A stretch of 64,000 nt of DNA from Thiotrichaceae bacterium (GTDB lineage: Bacteria > Pseudomonadota > Gammaproteobacteria > Beggiatoales > Beggiatoaceae): the NCBI GenBank assembly GCA_011391085.1, contig JAABRD010000003.1, positions 1 to 64,000 of the forward strand. Reading direction: 5' to 3'. Made by a program: the position numbers and the translations under genes. Shown in pieces: positions 32,938-41,281 of this stretch. Positions within the stretch are counted from its first letter, which is position 1. Each line of letters starts with the position of its first letter. The notes under the pieces are model-generated. The model was not told where the DNA came from and searched no databases. It saw nothing but the letters and a program-made list of their open reading frames with translations.

Positions 32938-33198
32938 ATGAAAAAAGTAGCCGTTGTTGAAATTCAAGCACAATTCAATAGATACTTGAAAGATTGTCAA
33001 GAAGGTCCCGTCGTTATCACTTTGAGTGGTAAACCCATAGCCGTGTTGTTAGCCACTCCTGATGAGGAAGAATTAGAACGACTGTTACTGTCTTACTCCC
33101 CTAAATTCCAAGCTATCTTAACCTCTGCCAAACAACAAATCACAGACGGTCAAGGTATTCCACATGAAGAATTTTGGCGAGAATGGTTAACTCCTTGA
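32938..33198 (+). CDS. Phd/YefM-family antitoxin
   Basis: This 86-residue antitoxin shows the Phd/YefM pattern: KKVAVVEIQAQFNRYLKDCQ, then GPVVITLSGKPIAVLLAT, and a charged helical tail (YSPKFQAILTSAKQQI, then GIPHEEFWREW) that would wrap the toxin. The ATG at 32938 is preferred to a TTG at 32920, which lies in the element's right end. The element is only 6 bp upstream, so it must supply or have replaced the promoter and ribosome site. The upstream RelE-like toxin is truncated, leaving an orphan antitoxin. Confidence 0.85.
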   Translation: MKKVAVVEIQAQFNRYLKDCQEGPVVITLSGKPIAVLLATPDEEELERLLLSYSPKFQAILTSAKQQITDGQGIPHEEFWREWLTP

Positions 33199-33259
33199 GG
33201 GCCAGATATCGAAGAATTTTGACGGCTTTGAGGTCTTTTCATCTTTTAGATTAAACCTA

Positions 33260-33505
33260 ATGAAACTGAATCTCATCTCCTTTGCCATTTGCACCTCTAA
33301 CCCAGATTGTGAAGATTTACAACTCTTGAAAATTTATTCCATCTTACCAGACCACACCGCGGCCACTGAAGGTTATTTAAGAGTGATCGATGACTCCGGC
33401 GAAGATTATTTATATCCAGATGATTATTTTATGGTCATCGAATGGTCACCGGTGGTAGGACCGAGATTATTAGCGGTTTCGGAAAGTCGGTTAGCGGTTT
33501 CCTAG
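33260..33505 (+). CDS. Small acidic hypothetical protein
   Basis: This 81-residue protein has a regular pattern of strands and the segment YLRVIDDSGEDYLYPDDYFM, which recurs in small conserved proteins encoded beside TA modules in cyanobacteria and similar genomes (general recollection). The last residues SESRLAVS come from a GTTTCGGAAAGTCGGTTAGC duplication and look like a degenerate extension. Function unknown. It follows the antitoxin on the same strand. Confidence 0.5.
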   Translation: MKLNLISFAICTSNPDCEDLQLLKIYSILPDHTAATEGYLRVIDDSGEDYLYPDDYFMVIEWSPVVGPRLLAVSESRLAVS

Positions 33506-33519
33506 AGAATTTCCTTACC

Positions 33520-33654
33520 ATGAACCTGAAAGAGTTTGCCCAATACCTTCAAAACCAATTTTTTGACGAAGAACTTCATAAAGTTCGGCGCCACAGTTTG
33601 GAAAGACTTTTAGACAGTGAACTTGTCATGGAAAAGGCCAGACTTAAACCATAA
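33520..33654 (+). CDS. 44-residue hypothetical ORF, possibly a fragment
   Basis: From the ATG at 33520 the frame encodes MNLKEFAQYLQNQFFDEELH followed by a basic/acidic helix ending EKARLKP. Composition is protein-like and helical. It ends 3 bp before the 49-bp repeat array, so it may be a gene truncated by the array. No family recognised. Confidence 0.35.
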   Translation: MNLKEFAQYLQNQFFDEELHKVRRHSLERLLDSELVMEKARLKP

Positions 33655-33657
33655 ATC

Positions 33658-34132
33658 GTAGGGTGGATTAAGCGAAGCGTATCCACCGAGTTCCTGTAGA
33701 GTTCCTGTAGGGTGGATTAAGCGAAGCGTATCCACCGAGTTCCTGTAGAGTTCCTGTAGGGTGGATTAAGCGAAGCGTATCCACCGAGTTCCTGTAGAGT
33801 TCCTGTAGGGTGGATTAAGCGAAGCGTATCCACCGAGTTCCTGTAGAGTTCCTGTAGGGTGGATTAAGCGAAGCGTATCCACCGAGTTCCTGTAGAGTTC
33901 CGGTAGGGTGGATTAAGCGAAGCGTATCCACCGAGTTCCTGTAGAGTTCCTGTAGGGTGGATTAAGCGAAGCGTATCCACCGAGTTCCTGTAGAGTTCCT
34001 GTAGGGTGGATTAAGCGAAGCGTATCCACCAAACGGAACGGAACTCGGTGGATACGCTTCGCTTAATCCACCCTACAGTATCCACCAAACGGAACGGAAC
34101 TCGGTGGATACGCTTCGCTTAATCCACCCTAC
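33658..34132. repeat. 49-bp tandem array of REP-like units ending in inverted copies
   Basis: Eight direct copies of a 49-bp unit start at 33658, 33707, 33756, 33805, 33854, 33903, 33952 and 34001. Each holds GTAGGGTGGATTAAGCGAAG, CGTATCCACC and GAGTTCCTGTAGAGTTCCT. Copies differ at single bases (one CCGG instead of CCTG near 33901). After the eighth come two inverted copies (near 34046-34074 and 34102-34131) separated by an AAACGGAACGGAACTC repeat. The whole could fold into very long hairpins. It adjoins a RAYT gene. Confidence 0.92.
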
Positions 34133-34157
34133 AATTAGATAATCTATTCCTCTACAT

Positions 34158-34674
34158 TTAAACGTCACCAGTTTCAATCTCTAAAATTGGAACTTCTAAA
34201 CTTCCCCATTGCTTCTGATACCATCCTTTAGCCACCGCCCGCGAAAATGAACTATATGGCCAATCCAGGGGACCTGTTACATATCCATGTTTGACCGGAT
34301 TATAATGAATATAATCTAAATGTTTTTCCCAATCTTCCTCATTATGAATTAGGTGTTCCCAAAAACGTCGTTGCCAAACCTCTTTCTCATGTCGGTCATT
34401 AACCAGGGTTTCGATGCCAATTGAAAAATATCTTTTCAACAGGTGCCAACGTCCAGAAAAATCCGTATCCCCTGCTGGTAATTGCCAAAGGCAATGCAGA
34501 TGATCTGGGAGAACAACGATTGCGTCTATAGTAAAAGGTTGTTTAGACATTGTATAACGAAATGCTTCTCTTAATCGTGAGATATTTGCGATTAGCAAAG
34601 GTTTTCGTTGATAAGTGACTACCGTAAAGAAATAGCAACAACCAGGGGCAATAAAGTCGACGGTATTGACTCAT
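34158..34674 (-). pseudogene. RAYT (REP-associated tyrosine transposase), frameshifted
   Basis: RAYTs are single-domain Y1/IS200-like transposases that recognise REP palindromes. The main frame (from about residue 10) shows VLPDHLHCLWQLP with the HxH metal motif, the WQRRFWEHLI segment, and YIHYNPVKHGYV holding the expected catalytic tyrosine region. The N-terminus continues upstream in another frame: MSQYRR from 34674, then FIAPGCCYFFTVVTYQRKPL if one base near 34656 is removed. A single-base insertion therefore separates the start from the body. A shorter protein could start at 34598 but would lack the first strand. REP-like arrays flank it on both sides. Calling it non-autonomous or inactive is inference. 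Confidence 0.82.
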
Positions 34675-34733
34675 AAAATTTGGTCATCTTGAAAGGTTCC
34701 ATGTTATAAACAAAGAGTTTAGTTTGTCAATTT

Positions 34734-34824
34734 GTAGGGTGGATTAAGCGAAGCGTATCCACCAACTTTCTTGTAGTTACTTGTAGATGGAATTGGTGGA
34801 TACGCTACGCTTAATCCACCCTAC
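34734..34824. repeat. GTAGGGTGGATTAAGCGAAG palindrome upstream of RAYT
   Basis: The arms GTAGGGTGGATTAAGCGAAG...CCACC and GGTGGATACGCTACGCTTAA...CCCTAC flank a TTCTTGTAGTTACTTGTAGA centre. With the array at 33.7-34.1 kb it brackets the RAYT gene. Confidence 0.8.
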
Positions 34825-34911
34825 TCGATGGTTCCATTGTGCTTGATAATAAATAAGGTCAAGTTTATCATTTGGTGAAGGTCAAATCAAATTTTTAAAG
34901 GAATCCTCATC

Positions 34912-35352
34912 ATGTCTTATTTACCCCAAACCACTCTCTTAGGCCCCCTCAAACTCCTTGAGATATATGAATTTTACGACCTACCGAGATTATTTTTATG
35001 TCACCATCGATCTGGTCAACACTATCTGGCTTTATCGGTAGAAGAAAACGACTCTTCTCATCTCTGGTTATATGTGGCATTGTCTAAACCACGGTTACAT
35101 CGGTTACGTACCGGCCAACTTGAGTTGCGAGATGCCTATATCAAAGCCGAAGAGGGCCGAGTGTTTAAAGTCATCACCGGTTCTGCCACTTCACTGGATA
35201 CCGTCGAAAGTATCTCATGTCAACATTTGCCTGCGGAATGGTTGCCCCTTGCTGGTGAATATTTATCCGCCAGTCTGCTATCTCCAAAGGAGATTTCACT
35301 TGACTATCGCAGGGGCGAGAGAGAGATGACAGGAGTGGCGTTGCCGGTTTAA
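34912..35352 (+). CDS. Hypothetical protein, DUF6575-like
   Basis: This 146-residue cytoplasmic protein has LLEIYEFYDLPRLFLCHHRS, then HYLALSVEENDSSHLWLYVA and LSKPRLHRLRTGQLELRDAY, a pattern I associate with small proteins of the DUF6575 type found in accessory regions. It has no membrane segment and no catalytic motif. An AAAGGA sequence lies 8 bp upstream of the ATG. It seems to be a single-gene unit. Family name is tentative. Confidence 0.5.
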   Translation: MSYLPQTTLLGPLKLLEIYEFYDLPRLFLCHHRSGQHYLALSVEENDSSHLWLYVALSKPRLHRLRTGQLELRDAYIKAEEGRVFKVITGSATSLDTVESISCQHLPAEWLPLAGEYLSASLLSPKEISLDYRRGEREMTGVALPV

Positions 35353-35398
35353 AGGATGACCAGATATCGAAGAGTTTTGCCGGCTTCGAGGTCGGAAA

Positions 35399-35710
35399 CT
35401 ATCCTCCATTCTCCTCAAACATCTTTCTAACCTGTTCACTTCCGACCCGCCCTTTTGTCTTATCTCGGAATCGGGAACGTTTAGTCACTTCCGCAAATTT
35501 GGGATTCAGATTCGCCGACAACGTTTCTAAATCTATTGGTGCCTCCACAGGCACTAGCACGGCTACCGGTTTACCATGAGTGGTTGTCGCCATTATCCCT
35601 TCTTTCACCAGTCCATCAGTATGGTGGGACAAACTTAGAGTGGCCTCAGTTTTTGAACATGTTCTTATAATTTTGTATCTCTCCGCTGGAACGCATCTTC
35701 GCTTCCGCAT
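35399..35710 (-). CDS. Antitoxin-like (Phd-type) protein, probably degraded at the N-terminus
   Basis: The segment TEATLSLSHHTDGLVKEGIM, then TTTHGKPVAVLVPVEAP, matches the first domain of Phd-like antitoxins, and LNPKFAEVTKRSRFRD resembles the toxin-binding helix. The first 20 residues (MRKRRCVPAERYKIIRTCSK) do not fit the family and overlap short CCGCTGGA repeats, so the true start may be lost or at an alternative codon. No toxin gene is next to it. It may be a remnant or another orphan antitoxin. Confidence 0.5.
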   Translation of the reverse strand: MRKRRCVPAERYKIIRTCSKTEATLSLSHHTDGLVKEGIMATTTHGKPVAVLVPVEAPIDLETLSANLNPKFAEVTKRSRFRDKTKGRVGSEQVRKMFEENGG

Positions 35711-35767
35711 GTCCGCTGGAGCACAAATTATGATGCCTTGGAGTCAGTTAAGAAACAGTCTGTAAAA

Positions 35768-35818
35768 TCCAGAAGTCCAAAGCACAACTTTGTTAAAGCT
35801 ACGCTTTGGACTTCTGAA
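35768..35818. repeat. AGAAGTCCAAAGC palindrome after ispB
   Basis: CCAGAAGTCCAAAGCACAAC and the partly inverse GCTACGCTTTGGACTTCTG flank a short centre. It begins just behind the ispB stop (17 bp) and could terminate transcription. Confidence 0.6.
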
Positions 35819-35834
35819 TGATTATTTGAATGAT

Positions 35835-36803
35835 TCAATAATTCCGGTGCATCGAAAATTGCGCCAACGCATACAATGCCTCTTTGTAAGGCGACTCTGG
35901 CAATTTTGCTAATGTTGCCTCAGCCAAATCTATTTCTTGTTGGGCAACCTGTTTGGCATAAATGAGTGCTTCAGTGGAATGAATTGCCGTAATCACTTCG
36001 GTGAGGTGTTCTCTACCACCTTGCAAAATGGCTTCTCGTAAAACTTGTTGTTGAGTCGGCGAACCTTCTCGTAGCGCGTAAATAATTGGCAACGTGGGTT
36101 TTCCTTCGGCCAAATCATCGCCGACATTTTTGCCCATCTCTTCAGAGTTGGCACTGTAATCTAAAATGTCATCAACCAGTTGAAAAGCGGTTCCCAAGTG
36201 AACGCCATAAGTGGCTATTGCTTGTTCATAAGACGGTGGTTGTTGGCTAATCACTGCACCTAACTGGGCGGCGGCTTCAAATAGCTTGGCGGTTTTGGAA
36301 CGAATCACTTGCAAATACTCTTGTTCTGTCGTATTGGGTTCATGACAGTTCAAGAGTTGCAACACTTCACCTTCGGCAATGACATTGGTCGCCGACGCTA
36401 AAATTTCCATGACTCGCATATTTTGTACTTCTACCATCATTTCAAAAGCCCGTGAGTAGAGAAAATCTCCGACTAAGACACTGGCTTCATTTCCCCAAAT
36501 GCTGTTGGCCGTTTGCTTACCACGTCGTAATTCAGAAACGTCCACAACGTCATCATGTAACAAAGTGGCGGTATGAATAAACTCTACGACAGTAGCCAAA
36601 TCAATATGGTGGGTGCCTTGATAGCCAAAGGCACGCGCACTTAATAGCAATAACATGGGGCGCAAGCGTTTCCCGCCACTATGTATGATATAGTGACCCA
36701 GTTGATTGACGAGGGCGACTTGGGAATGTAAACGTTTACGAATCAAAGCATTGACGGCTTGCATGTCGTCGTTGATTAAGGATTGGAGAGTTGCAATATC
36801 CAT
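35835..36803 (-). CDS. ispB: Octaprenyl (long-chain polyprenyl) diphosphate synthase
   Basis: IspB extends farnesyl diphosphate with isopentenyl units to give the quinone side chain. The protein (322 residues from the ATG at 36803) has the GGKRLRPMLLLL motif, the first aspartate-rich motif LLHDDVVD and the second LVDDILDYS, with FQL just before it, and the GKNVGDDLAEGKPTLP segment typical of long-chain synthases. The start is taken at MDIATLQSLINDDM, which matches homologues; the longer frame to 36833 adds unrelated residues. An essential housekeeping gene, here alone. Confidence 0.95.
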   Translation of the reverse strand: MDIATLQSLINDDMQAVNALIRKRLHSQVALVNQLGHYIIHSGGKRLRPMLLLLSARAFGYQGTHHIDLATVVEFIHTATLLHDDVVDVSELRRGKQTANSIWGNEASVLVGDFLYSRAFEMMVEVQNMRVMEILASATNVIAEGEVLQLLNCHEPNTTEQEYLQVIRSKTAKLFEAAAQLGAVISQQPPSYEQAIATYGVHLGTAFQLVDDILDYSANSEEMGKNVGDDLAEGKPTLPIIYALREGSPTQQQVLREAILQGGREHLTEVITAIHSTEALIYAKQVAQQEIDLAEATLAKLPESPYKEALYALAQFSMHRNY

Positions 36804-36904
36804 TATGTTTCTGGAACACTTTAAAGGGTGCATATCTGCGTGGCACCCTGGTATAATATTTCGTGGAAGTTCTGTGGACTCGTGGACTCGTACAAAGCTG
36901 ACGG

Positions 36905-37032
36905 GTAGTGATGCAATGTGGGTGATTTTCTTGGTAGGGGCAACCCTGGTGGTTGCCCGCGTGGATAGTCATTGTTGCCCACCTTGGGCAACCACCATGG
37001 TTTGCCTCTACACTACCCACATTGCATCACCA
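36905..37032. mobile_element. GTAGTGATGCAATG element with GGTTGCCC cargo
   Basis: The ends are GTAGTGATGCAATGTGGGTG and CCCACATTGCATCACCAC. The cargo is a palindrome GGGGCAACCCTGGTGGTTGCCC...GGGCAACCACCATGGTTTGCCTC. This cargo differs from all other copies in the window. It separates ispB from the convergent-side glycosyltransferase. Confidence 0.85.
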
Positions 37033-37069
37033 CCAGTTGACGCTTTGGATTCCTGGGTAGGTTCGGCAT

Positions 37070-38047
37070 TCAGTGAATTGCCTGTTTGCCAAAACGGGTG
37101 TTGACTAAAATATGGTACGCTAGAGAAACTCTTCCCCAAATCTTTTTGAGTGGGGGGTCTTTGCGAAATAGCAAAATTTTTTTCAAAGTTCGAACCGTGG
37201 CCAGAAGTATAATCAAGAGGAAATCTGCCAATACATACAACCAGTTATAATTCTTTCGGAAGTAGATAAATTCGCTTTCCAGATTGTACTTTTCGGTCAT
37301 TTGGCCCTTTTCTGTGACCTCCGTGAGTTTGGCACTGTTGGCGCCGCCCAGATGAATGACATCATTGGGATAGTAATAGACTTTCCAACCTTGACGTTTA
37401 ATCCGCAAACATACGTCGGAGTCATCAAAGTACATGAAAAAATCGTCGCGTAAAAAAAAGTCCAAACTATCTATGATCTGTTTGCGAGTGAACAGGTAAC
37501 AGCCGGGGACCCAGTCACATTCAATGATGCGAGTATGATCTTGGGTCATGTCATCAATGCCATGGAATCCTGGAATACGGTTGTTAACCAGTCCGGTTTG
37601 GGTTAAAAAAAATTTCCAAGGAGTAGGAAAGTAGCGGGCGGAAGGTTGCATGGTGCCATCTCTGACGATAAGACGACAACCTAAGACGCCACATTCAGGA
37701 TGTGGTTCCATGAAATCGTAGCTTTGTTGGAGGGAGTCCGTTCCAACAAACGCATCTGCATTTAACAACAGAATGTATTTTCCGCGGGTTTTAGGATAGG
37801 CTAAATTATTGGCACGAGTGAAGCCCAAATTGGTGGGACTTTCAATCAGAACGGTGTCGGGAAATTTTTCTTTGATCATTTCCACGGTGCCGTCGGTAGA
37901 ACCATTGTCAACATAAATAATTTCTTTGTGTAAGCGGTCCTGGGAACGTTTCACGGCAATTATACATTCTTCCACGAGTTCTTTGATGCTACAAGCAACG
38001 ACGATGATAGATAGATCGAGGGGTGGGGTTGGGGTAGTAGAAGACAT
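37070..38047 (-). CDS. Glycosyltransferase, family 2
   Basis: This GT-A fold glycosyltransferase probably adds a sugar (rhamnose is typical of this subfamily) to a surface polysaccharide. From the ATG at 38047 it starts with a short Pro-rich leader, then LSIIVVACSIKELVEECI, VDNGSTDGTVEMIKEKFP and LLNADAFVG, where the DxD-like NAD is the metal/nucleotide site. DDSDVCLRIKRQGWKVYYYP is the acceptor-domain motif. A C-terminal hydrophobic stretch (WLYVLADFLLIILLATV) anchors it to the membrane. The longer frame to 38161 starts inside intergenic repeats. It is next to rfbC and the exopolysaccharide export genes. Confidence 0.88.
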   Translation of the reverse strand: MSSTTPTPPLDLSIIVVACSIKELVEECIIAVKRSQDRLHKEIIYVDNGSTDGTVEMIKEKFPDTVLIESPTNLGFTRANNLAYPKTRGKYILLLNADAFVGTDSLQQSYDFMEPHPECGVLGCRLIVRDGTMQPSARYFPTPWKFFLTQTGLVNNRIPGFHGIDDMTQDHTRIIECDWVPGCYLFTRKQIIDSLDFFLRDDFFMYFDDSDVCLRIKRQGWKVYYYPNDVIHLGGANSAKLTEVTEKGQMTEKYNLESEFIYFRKNYNWLYVLADFLLIILLATVRTLKKILLFRKDPPLKKIWGRVSLAYHILVNTRFGKQAIH

Positions 38048-38248
38048 GAAGGGAGTTCTCCTCAAAAAAGTTCTGTTATCAAGAAATGGTAGTGATGCAA
38101 TGTGGGCTTGAACTGAGATGTTTATGATGAATGTGATGTTTATGATGAGAATGATAGGCAATGAAAAAATAAGTACACTTCCACAACCTTATCCCTTATT
38201 CTCAACACACATCACAGTTCACCTTGCACAAAAACAAAAATGACGTTT
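38048..38248. other. Intergenic region with a single element end
   Basis: It contains GTAGTGATGCAATGTGGG at 38090-38107 without a matching right end nearby, then AT-rich sequence with ATGATGTTTATGATGA repeats. No gene is seen. Confidence 0.5.
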
Positions 38249-38354
38249 TATACTGCATAGCTTAACAAATTGAGTTTTGTTCGCTACGAGGGATAACACC
38301 CCTGCGAAGGGTGTTATCCCTGTCAAAGTTCAGATTGTGAAGCTATGCAGTATA
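38249..38354. mobile_element. Inverted-repeat element with TATACTGCATAGCTT ends
   Basis: A perfect 15-bp terminal inverted repeat TATACTGCATAGCTT stands at 38249 and, inverted, at 38340-38354. The ends are TA, consistent with TA target duplication. The centre is a strong palindrome GGGATAACACCC / GGGTGTTATCCC. It lies just downstream of rfbC and could also act as its terminator. Only this copy was seen. Confidence 0.8.
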
Positions 38355-38376
38355 TCAAGTTCCGAAATATCTTGCA

Positions 38377-39030
38377 TTAACCAGAATATTTAAACTGATC
38401 ATACAAAAAATGGTTAGAACGTTGATCGGCCAACCAGTCTTTTAGTTGAAAACCGTTTTTATCCTTATCCGTCATTAACAAGTTGCTAGAAGACACTACC
38501 GCATCAAATTCCCTTTTTAAGGTAGAGTCACACAATGACCAATCTAAATCAGTGGCGATAGGTGAAATGCCCGCCTCACACCCTGGGCTATATTCACCTG
38601 AACAAAAATATTCAATCATGGATTCTTCCGTGAAAAAATTGCCGTGGGCAAAGCCGGGCGGCACCCAAATCCATTCGCTGTAATCTGCCTGGGTATCGAC
38701 AGGCATGTCATAGGCAATGATTTTACCCAGCGTAGGGGAACCTTTACGAATGTCTAAGACGAGGTCAACCATTCTACCAACCAGGGTTCTCACAAATTTG
38801 CCCATGTATGGATTCCACTGAAAATGCAAGCCTCGGACTACACCTGGTTTAGATCGGCTTTCATTAGCTTGCAAAAATTCCACACCTTTCATAAAATCGG
38901 TTTGTGGATGATTGAATAAACTGCTTTTTCGAAAAGACTCCGTAAAATAACCGCGGTGGTCACAAAAACGTCCGAACCGAACAACTTTTATGGAGGGAAT
39001 GGCTAATGACTTGCTTTCAATGATTTTCAT
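38377..39030 (-). CDS. rfbC: dTDP-4-dehydrorhamnose 3,5-epimerase-like protein
   Basis: RfbC epimerises dTDP-4-dehydro-6-deoxyglucose at C3 and C5 on the way to dTDP-L-rhamnose. The cupin core shows FGRFCDHRGYFTESFRK, QANESRSKPGVVRGLHFQ with the catalytic histidine, VDLVLDIRKGSPTLGK, and the active-site region WIWVPPGFAHGNFF with IEYFCSGEYSP (conserved tyrosine). The 217-residue length is somewhat above the usual 180-190, with a longer C-terminal tail. rfbA, rfbB and rfbD are not in the window. A relative with a different NDP-sugar substrate cannot be excluded. Confidence 0.88.
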   Translation of the reverse strand: MKIIESKSLAIPSIKVVRFGRFCDHRGYFTESFRKSSLFNHPQTDFMKGVEFLQANESRSKPGVVRGLHFQWNPYMGKFVRTLVGRMVDLVLDIRKGSPTLGKIIAYDMPVDTQADYSEWIWVPPGFAHGNFFTEESMIEYFCSGEYSPGCEAGISPIATDLDWSLCDSTLKREFDAVVSSSNLLMTDKDKNGFQLKDWLADQRSNHFLYDQFKYSG

Positions 39031-39723
39031 AAATGCTAAATGGTAGAAAAACAGGCTAATAAAAAGGTAGAATATTTTAAGTTGATCTGCTTGTCAACTC
39101 TCCGTCAAAAAAATTTAACAGGTTTCCCCAAAATTATAGACTAGGACCTACGCAAATCAACTTTCATAAACCTTCGTAGTTTAGGAATGCTAAATAACTT
39201 ATTTCTTTAAAATCATATAATTAATAAAATAACTATATAACTATTATTATATATTTAGCCCCTGCAACGGGTTGTAAGAAACGGAGTTTTTTGATAAACA
39301 TCATGTTTATAATGCTATCATACAAAAATCAAATTCAAAAATTGAATTATAACAAGGTTAAATTAGCACGTTTATTGCCAAGCTAATGTTTCAATCAAAT
39401 CAGTTGATATTCACGCTAAATTAGTGTTAATTATTTTGAAAATGTGAGTGAACTTTGACAATTTTTAAAAGATAGTCAATTTTTTCAGTACCTTGCGTGG
39501 GAATAATCTAAATTCGTAGTCATTTAACAGTGGTAATAATTTAGGAGTTCAAAACAAGAGATTCAGGAGTCCAAAGCGTAGCTTTGTGCGTGATCCAGAC
39601 AAAGCTACGTTTTGGACTCCTGGAGTTAAGACAATGATAATTGAAAGACACGATAGCAACTCACTAACGATTTGATTATTAAAAAAATATCTTCTGGAAG
39701 TATTGGATAAAGGATTTAATATT
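39031..39723. other. AT-rich intergenic region before the exopolysaccharide genes
   Basis: No gene is seen in these 690 bp. The stretch near 39190-39250 is very AT-rich (ATATAATTAATAAAATAACT) and probably holds promoters or regulator sites for the divergent rfbC and STAS genes. A CAGGAGTCCAAAGCGTAGC palindrome lies at 39563-39622. No strong consensus promoter could be assigned. Confidence 0.5.
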
Positions 39724-40080
39724 ATGGAATTGACTTTTCGTTCACTTAAAGATATACAAGTTGTCACGCTATCAGGTAGCCTAACCAGTATAGATGCGCC
39801 CTCGGTACGACAACAACTCAATGAAATCATCATGAAGCACTCGCCTTACCTAATACTTGATTTATCTCATTTAAACTTCATTGATGCCCGTGGCTTGTCG
39901 GTCTTTGTTTCTGCACTCAAGAAAGCACAACAATACCAAGGAGAAGTGTTATTACTCAACCCTACTCCTGTGGTGCGTGCCTTGATTGAATTGACTCGCC
40001 TACAACAAACTCTCAGTATTTATGCAGATGAAGCCGCGGCTATTGCCCACTGTACGCAATCCATCAATCAAGCTACTTAG
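39724..40080 (+). CDS. STAS-domain protein (anti-sigma-factor-antagonist type)
   Basis: STAS proteins act as phosphorylatable switches toward anti-sigma or partner kinases. From the ATG at 39724, MELTFRSLKDIQVVTLSG begins the domain; YLILDLSHLNFIDARGLSVF holds the conserved loop, with the aspartate-alanine pair where the phosphorylated serine usually sits (DSSGL in SpoIIAA; here DARGL). So the usual phospho-serine is replaced by alanine-arginine, which would make it non-phosphorylatable there. It precedes the polysaccharide export genes by 20 bp on the same strand, so it may regulate or be regulated with them. An ATG at 39703 is the alternative start. Confidence 0.85.
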   Translation: MELTFRSLKDIQVVTLSGSLTSIDAPSVRQQLNEIIMKHSPYLILDLSHLNFIDARGLSVFVSALKKAQQYQGEVLLLNPTPVVRALIELTRLQQTLSIYADEAAAIAHCTQSINQAT

Positions 40081-40100
40081 GAAGTGAATCAGACCATAAT

Positions 40101-41261
40101 ATGATTGAACAAACGATTTACCCTCATCACTCTTTCCCGTTGATAAAGATAGGACTCCTTTTGAGTTTGCTAACAGGTTGCACCTCTGCCCCTTTATCTC
40201 CCCAATTGGTATTACCGGCGGCGCGTCCTGACATTCGTACCACACCGTCCAACTCGTTGGCAGAGTTTCAAACCGCGATCAAGATGGAAGACGAAAAAAA
40301 TTATCATTTGGGAGAAGGTGACGAAATTACTATCGACGTCTGGGGACATGCGGAACTGTCAGGAAAACACGTCATTGGTCCTGACGGCAAAATCACCTTA
40401 CCCCTGGTCGGCCCCCTCCGCGTCACAGGCCTCTCGCGTGAACAGGCAGCCCAAACGGTTAATACTACCTTGGGGCCATATTATTTGGGTCTCTCCACTA
40501 CGGTTAAGGTAGAACGCTACGCTTCCAACCGTATCCTAGTATTGGGGCGTGTCAATCGACCTGGCGAGGTGCAATTTGGAATGACCTCACCCTCGTTACT
40601 GGAAGCCATTTCATTGGCCGGGGGGGTTGCAGATGCCCCTGGTTTAGAAGGCGGTCAAAGCCTACCGTTTACCCGTTGTGCCATCTTTCGCGGACGAGAC
40701 CAAATTGTTTGGATTGAATTAGAACCTTTGTTTACCGGCCAAGACCTCTCTGTCAATCTCAAATTACAACGCAACGATATAGTCTATGTTCCCCAATTGG
40801 AAGAACAATTGGTCTATGTGTTAGGAGAAGTGCATCGTCCTGGTGCCTACCGTCTGACCCCCAACATGTCTTTCCTAGAAGCCCTTGCCAAAGCCGGTGG
40901 ACCTACCATAGATGCGGCCCCCAACCGGATTAACCTCATTCGTCCCACCAAGGGAATTAATCAATCTCTGGCCCTGCGTGACCTCATTACACCACGTCAA
41001 AAAATTAACGTCGCCGTTCAAGAAGGTGACATTATTTATGTCCCCACTAACACGATTGCTAAACTGAATTATGCCATACAATTTTTGACGCCCTTTACCA
41101 CGATGCTAAGAATGTACGCTGATATTGAATCGATTCGGGCGGATCGACAAAATCGCCAATTGGATCAACAAGAGGAACAACTTAAAGCAGAAGAGGCTAA
41201 AATTGAAATGGAAAAGGCGGCCATTGAAAAAGACAAAGAAACCAATTCTGGCTTAGAATAA
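40101..41261 (+). CDS. Polysaccharide export outer-membrane protein, Wza-like
   Basis: Wza-type lipoproteins form the outer-membrane channel for capsule or exopolysaccharide. The signal ends in lipobox LLTGC (about residue 27). The Poly_export domain starts YHLGEGDEITIDVWGHAELS and GPDGKITLPLVGPLRVTGLS. Two SLBB domains follow (ILVLGRVNRPGEVQF and VYVLGEVHRPGAYRL). After a hydrophobic segment near 320 there is a long charged coiled coil (LDQQEEQLKAEEAKIEMEKA) not found in E. coli Wza. It lies 20 bp from the STAS gene and 20 bp from the Wzc-like gene, forming an operon. Confidence 0.92.
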   Translation: MIEQTIYPHHSFPLIKIGLLLSLLTGCTSAPLSPQLVLPAARPDIRTTPSNSLAEFQTAIKMEDEKNYHLGEGDEITIDVWGHAELSGKHVIGPDGKITLPLVGPLRVTGLSREQAAQTVNTTLGPYYLGLSTTVKVERYASNRILVLGRVNRPGEVQFGMTSPSLLEAISLAGGVADAPGLEGGQSLPFTRCAIFRGRDQIVWIELEPLFTGQDLSVNLKLQRNDIVYVPQLEEQLVYVLGEVHRPGAYRLTPNMSFLEALAKAGGPTIDAAPNRINLIRPTKGINQSLALRDLITPRQKINVAVQEGDIIYVPTNTIAKLNYAIQFLTPFTTMLRMYADIESIRADRQNRQLDQQEEQLKAEEAKIEMEKAAIEKDKETNSGLE

Positions 41262-41281
41262 CTCCAACAATCTCAACTTTC

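Noticed and set aside
33658-34050. CRISPR array candidate (49-bp period)
   Set aside because: Both the GTAGGGTGG part and the interval between copies are identical in all copies, so there are no spacers.
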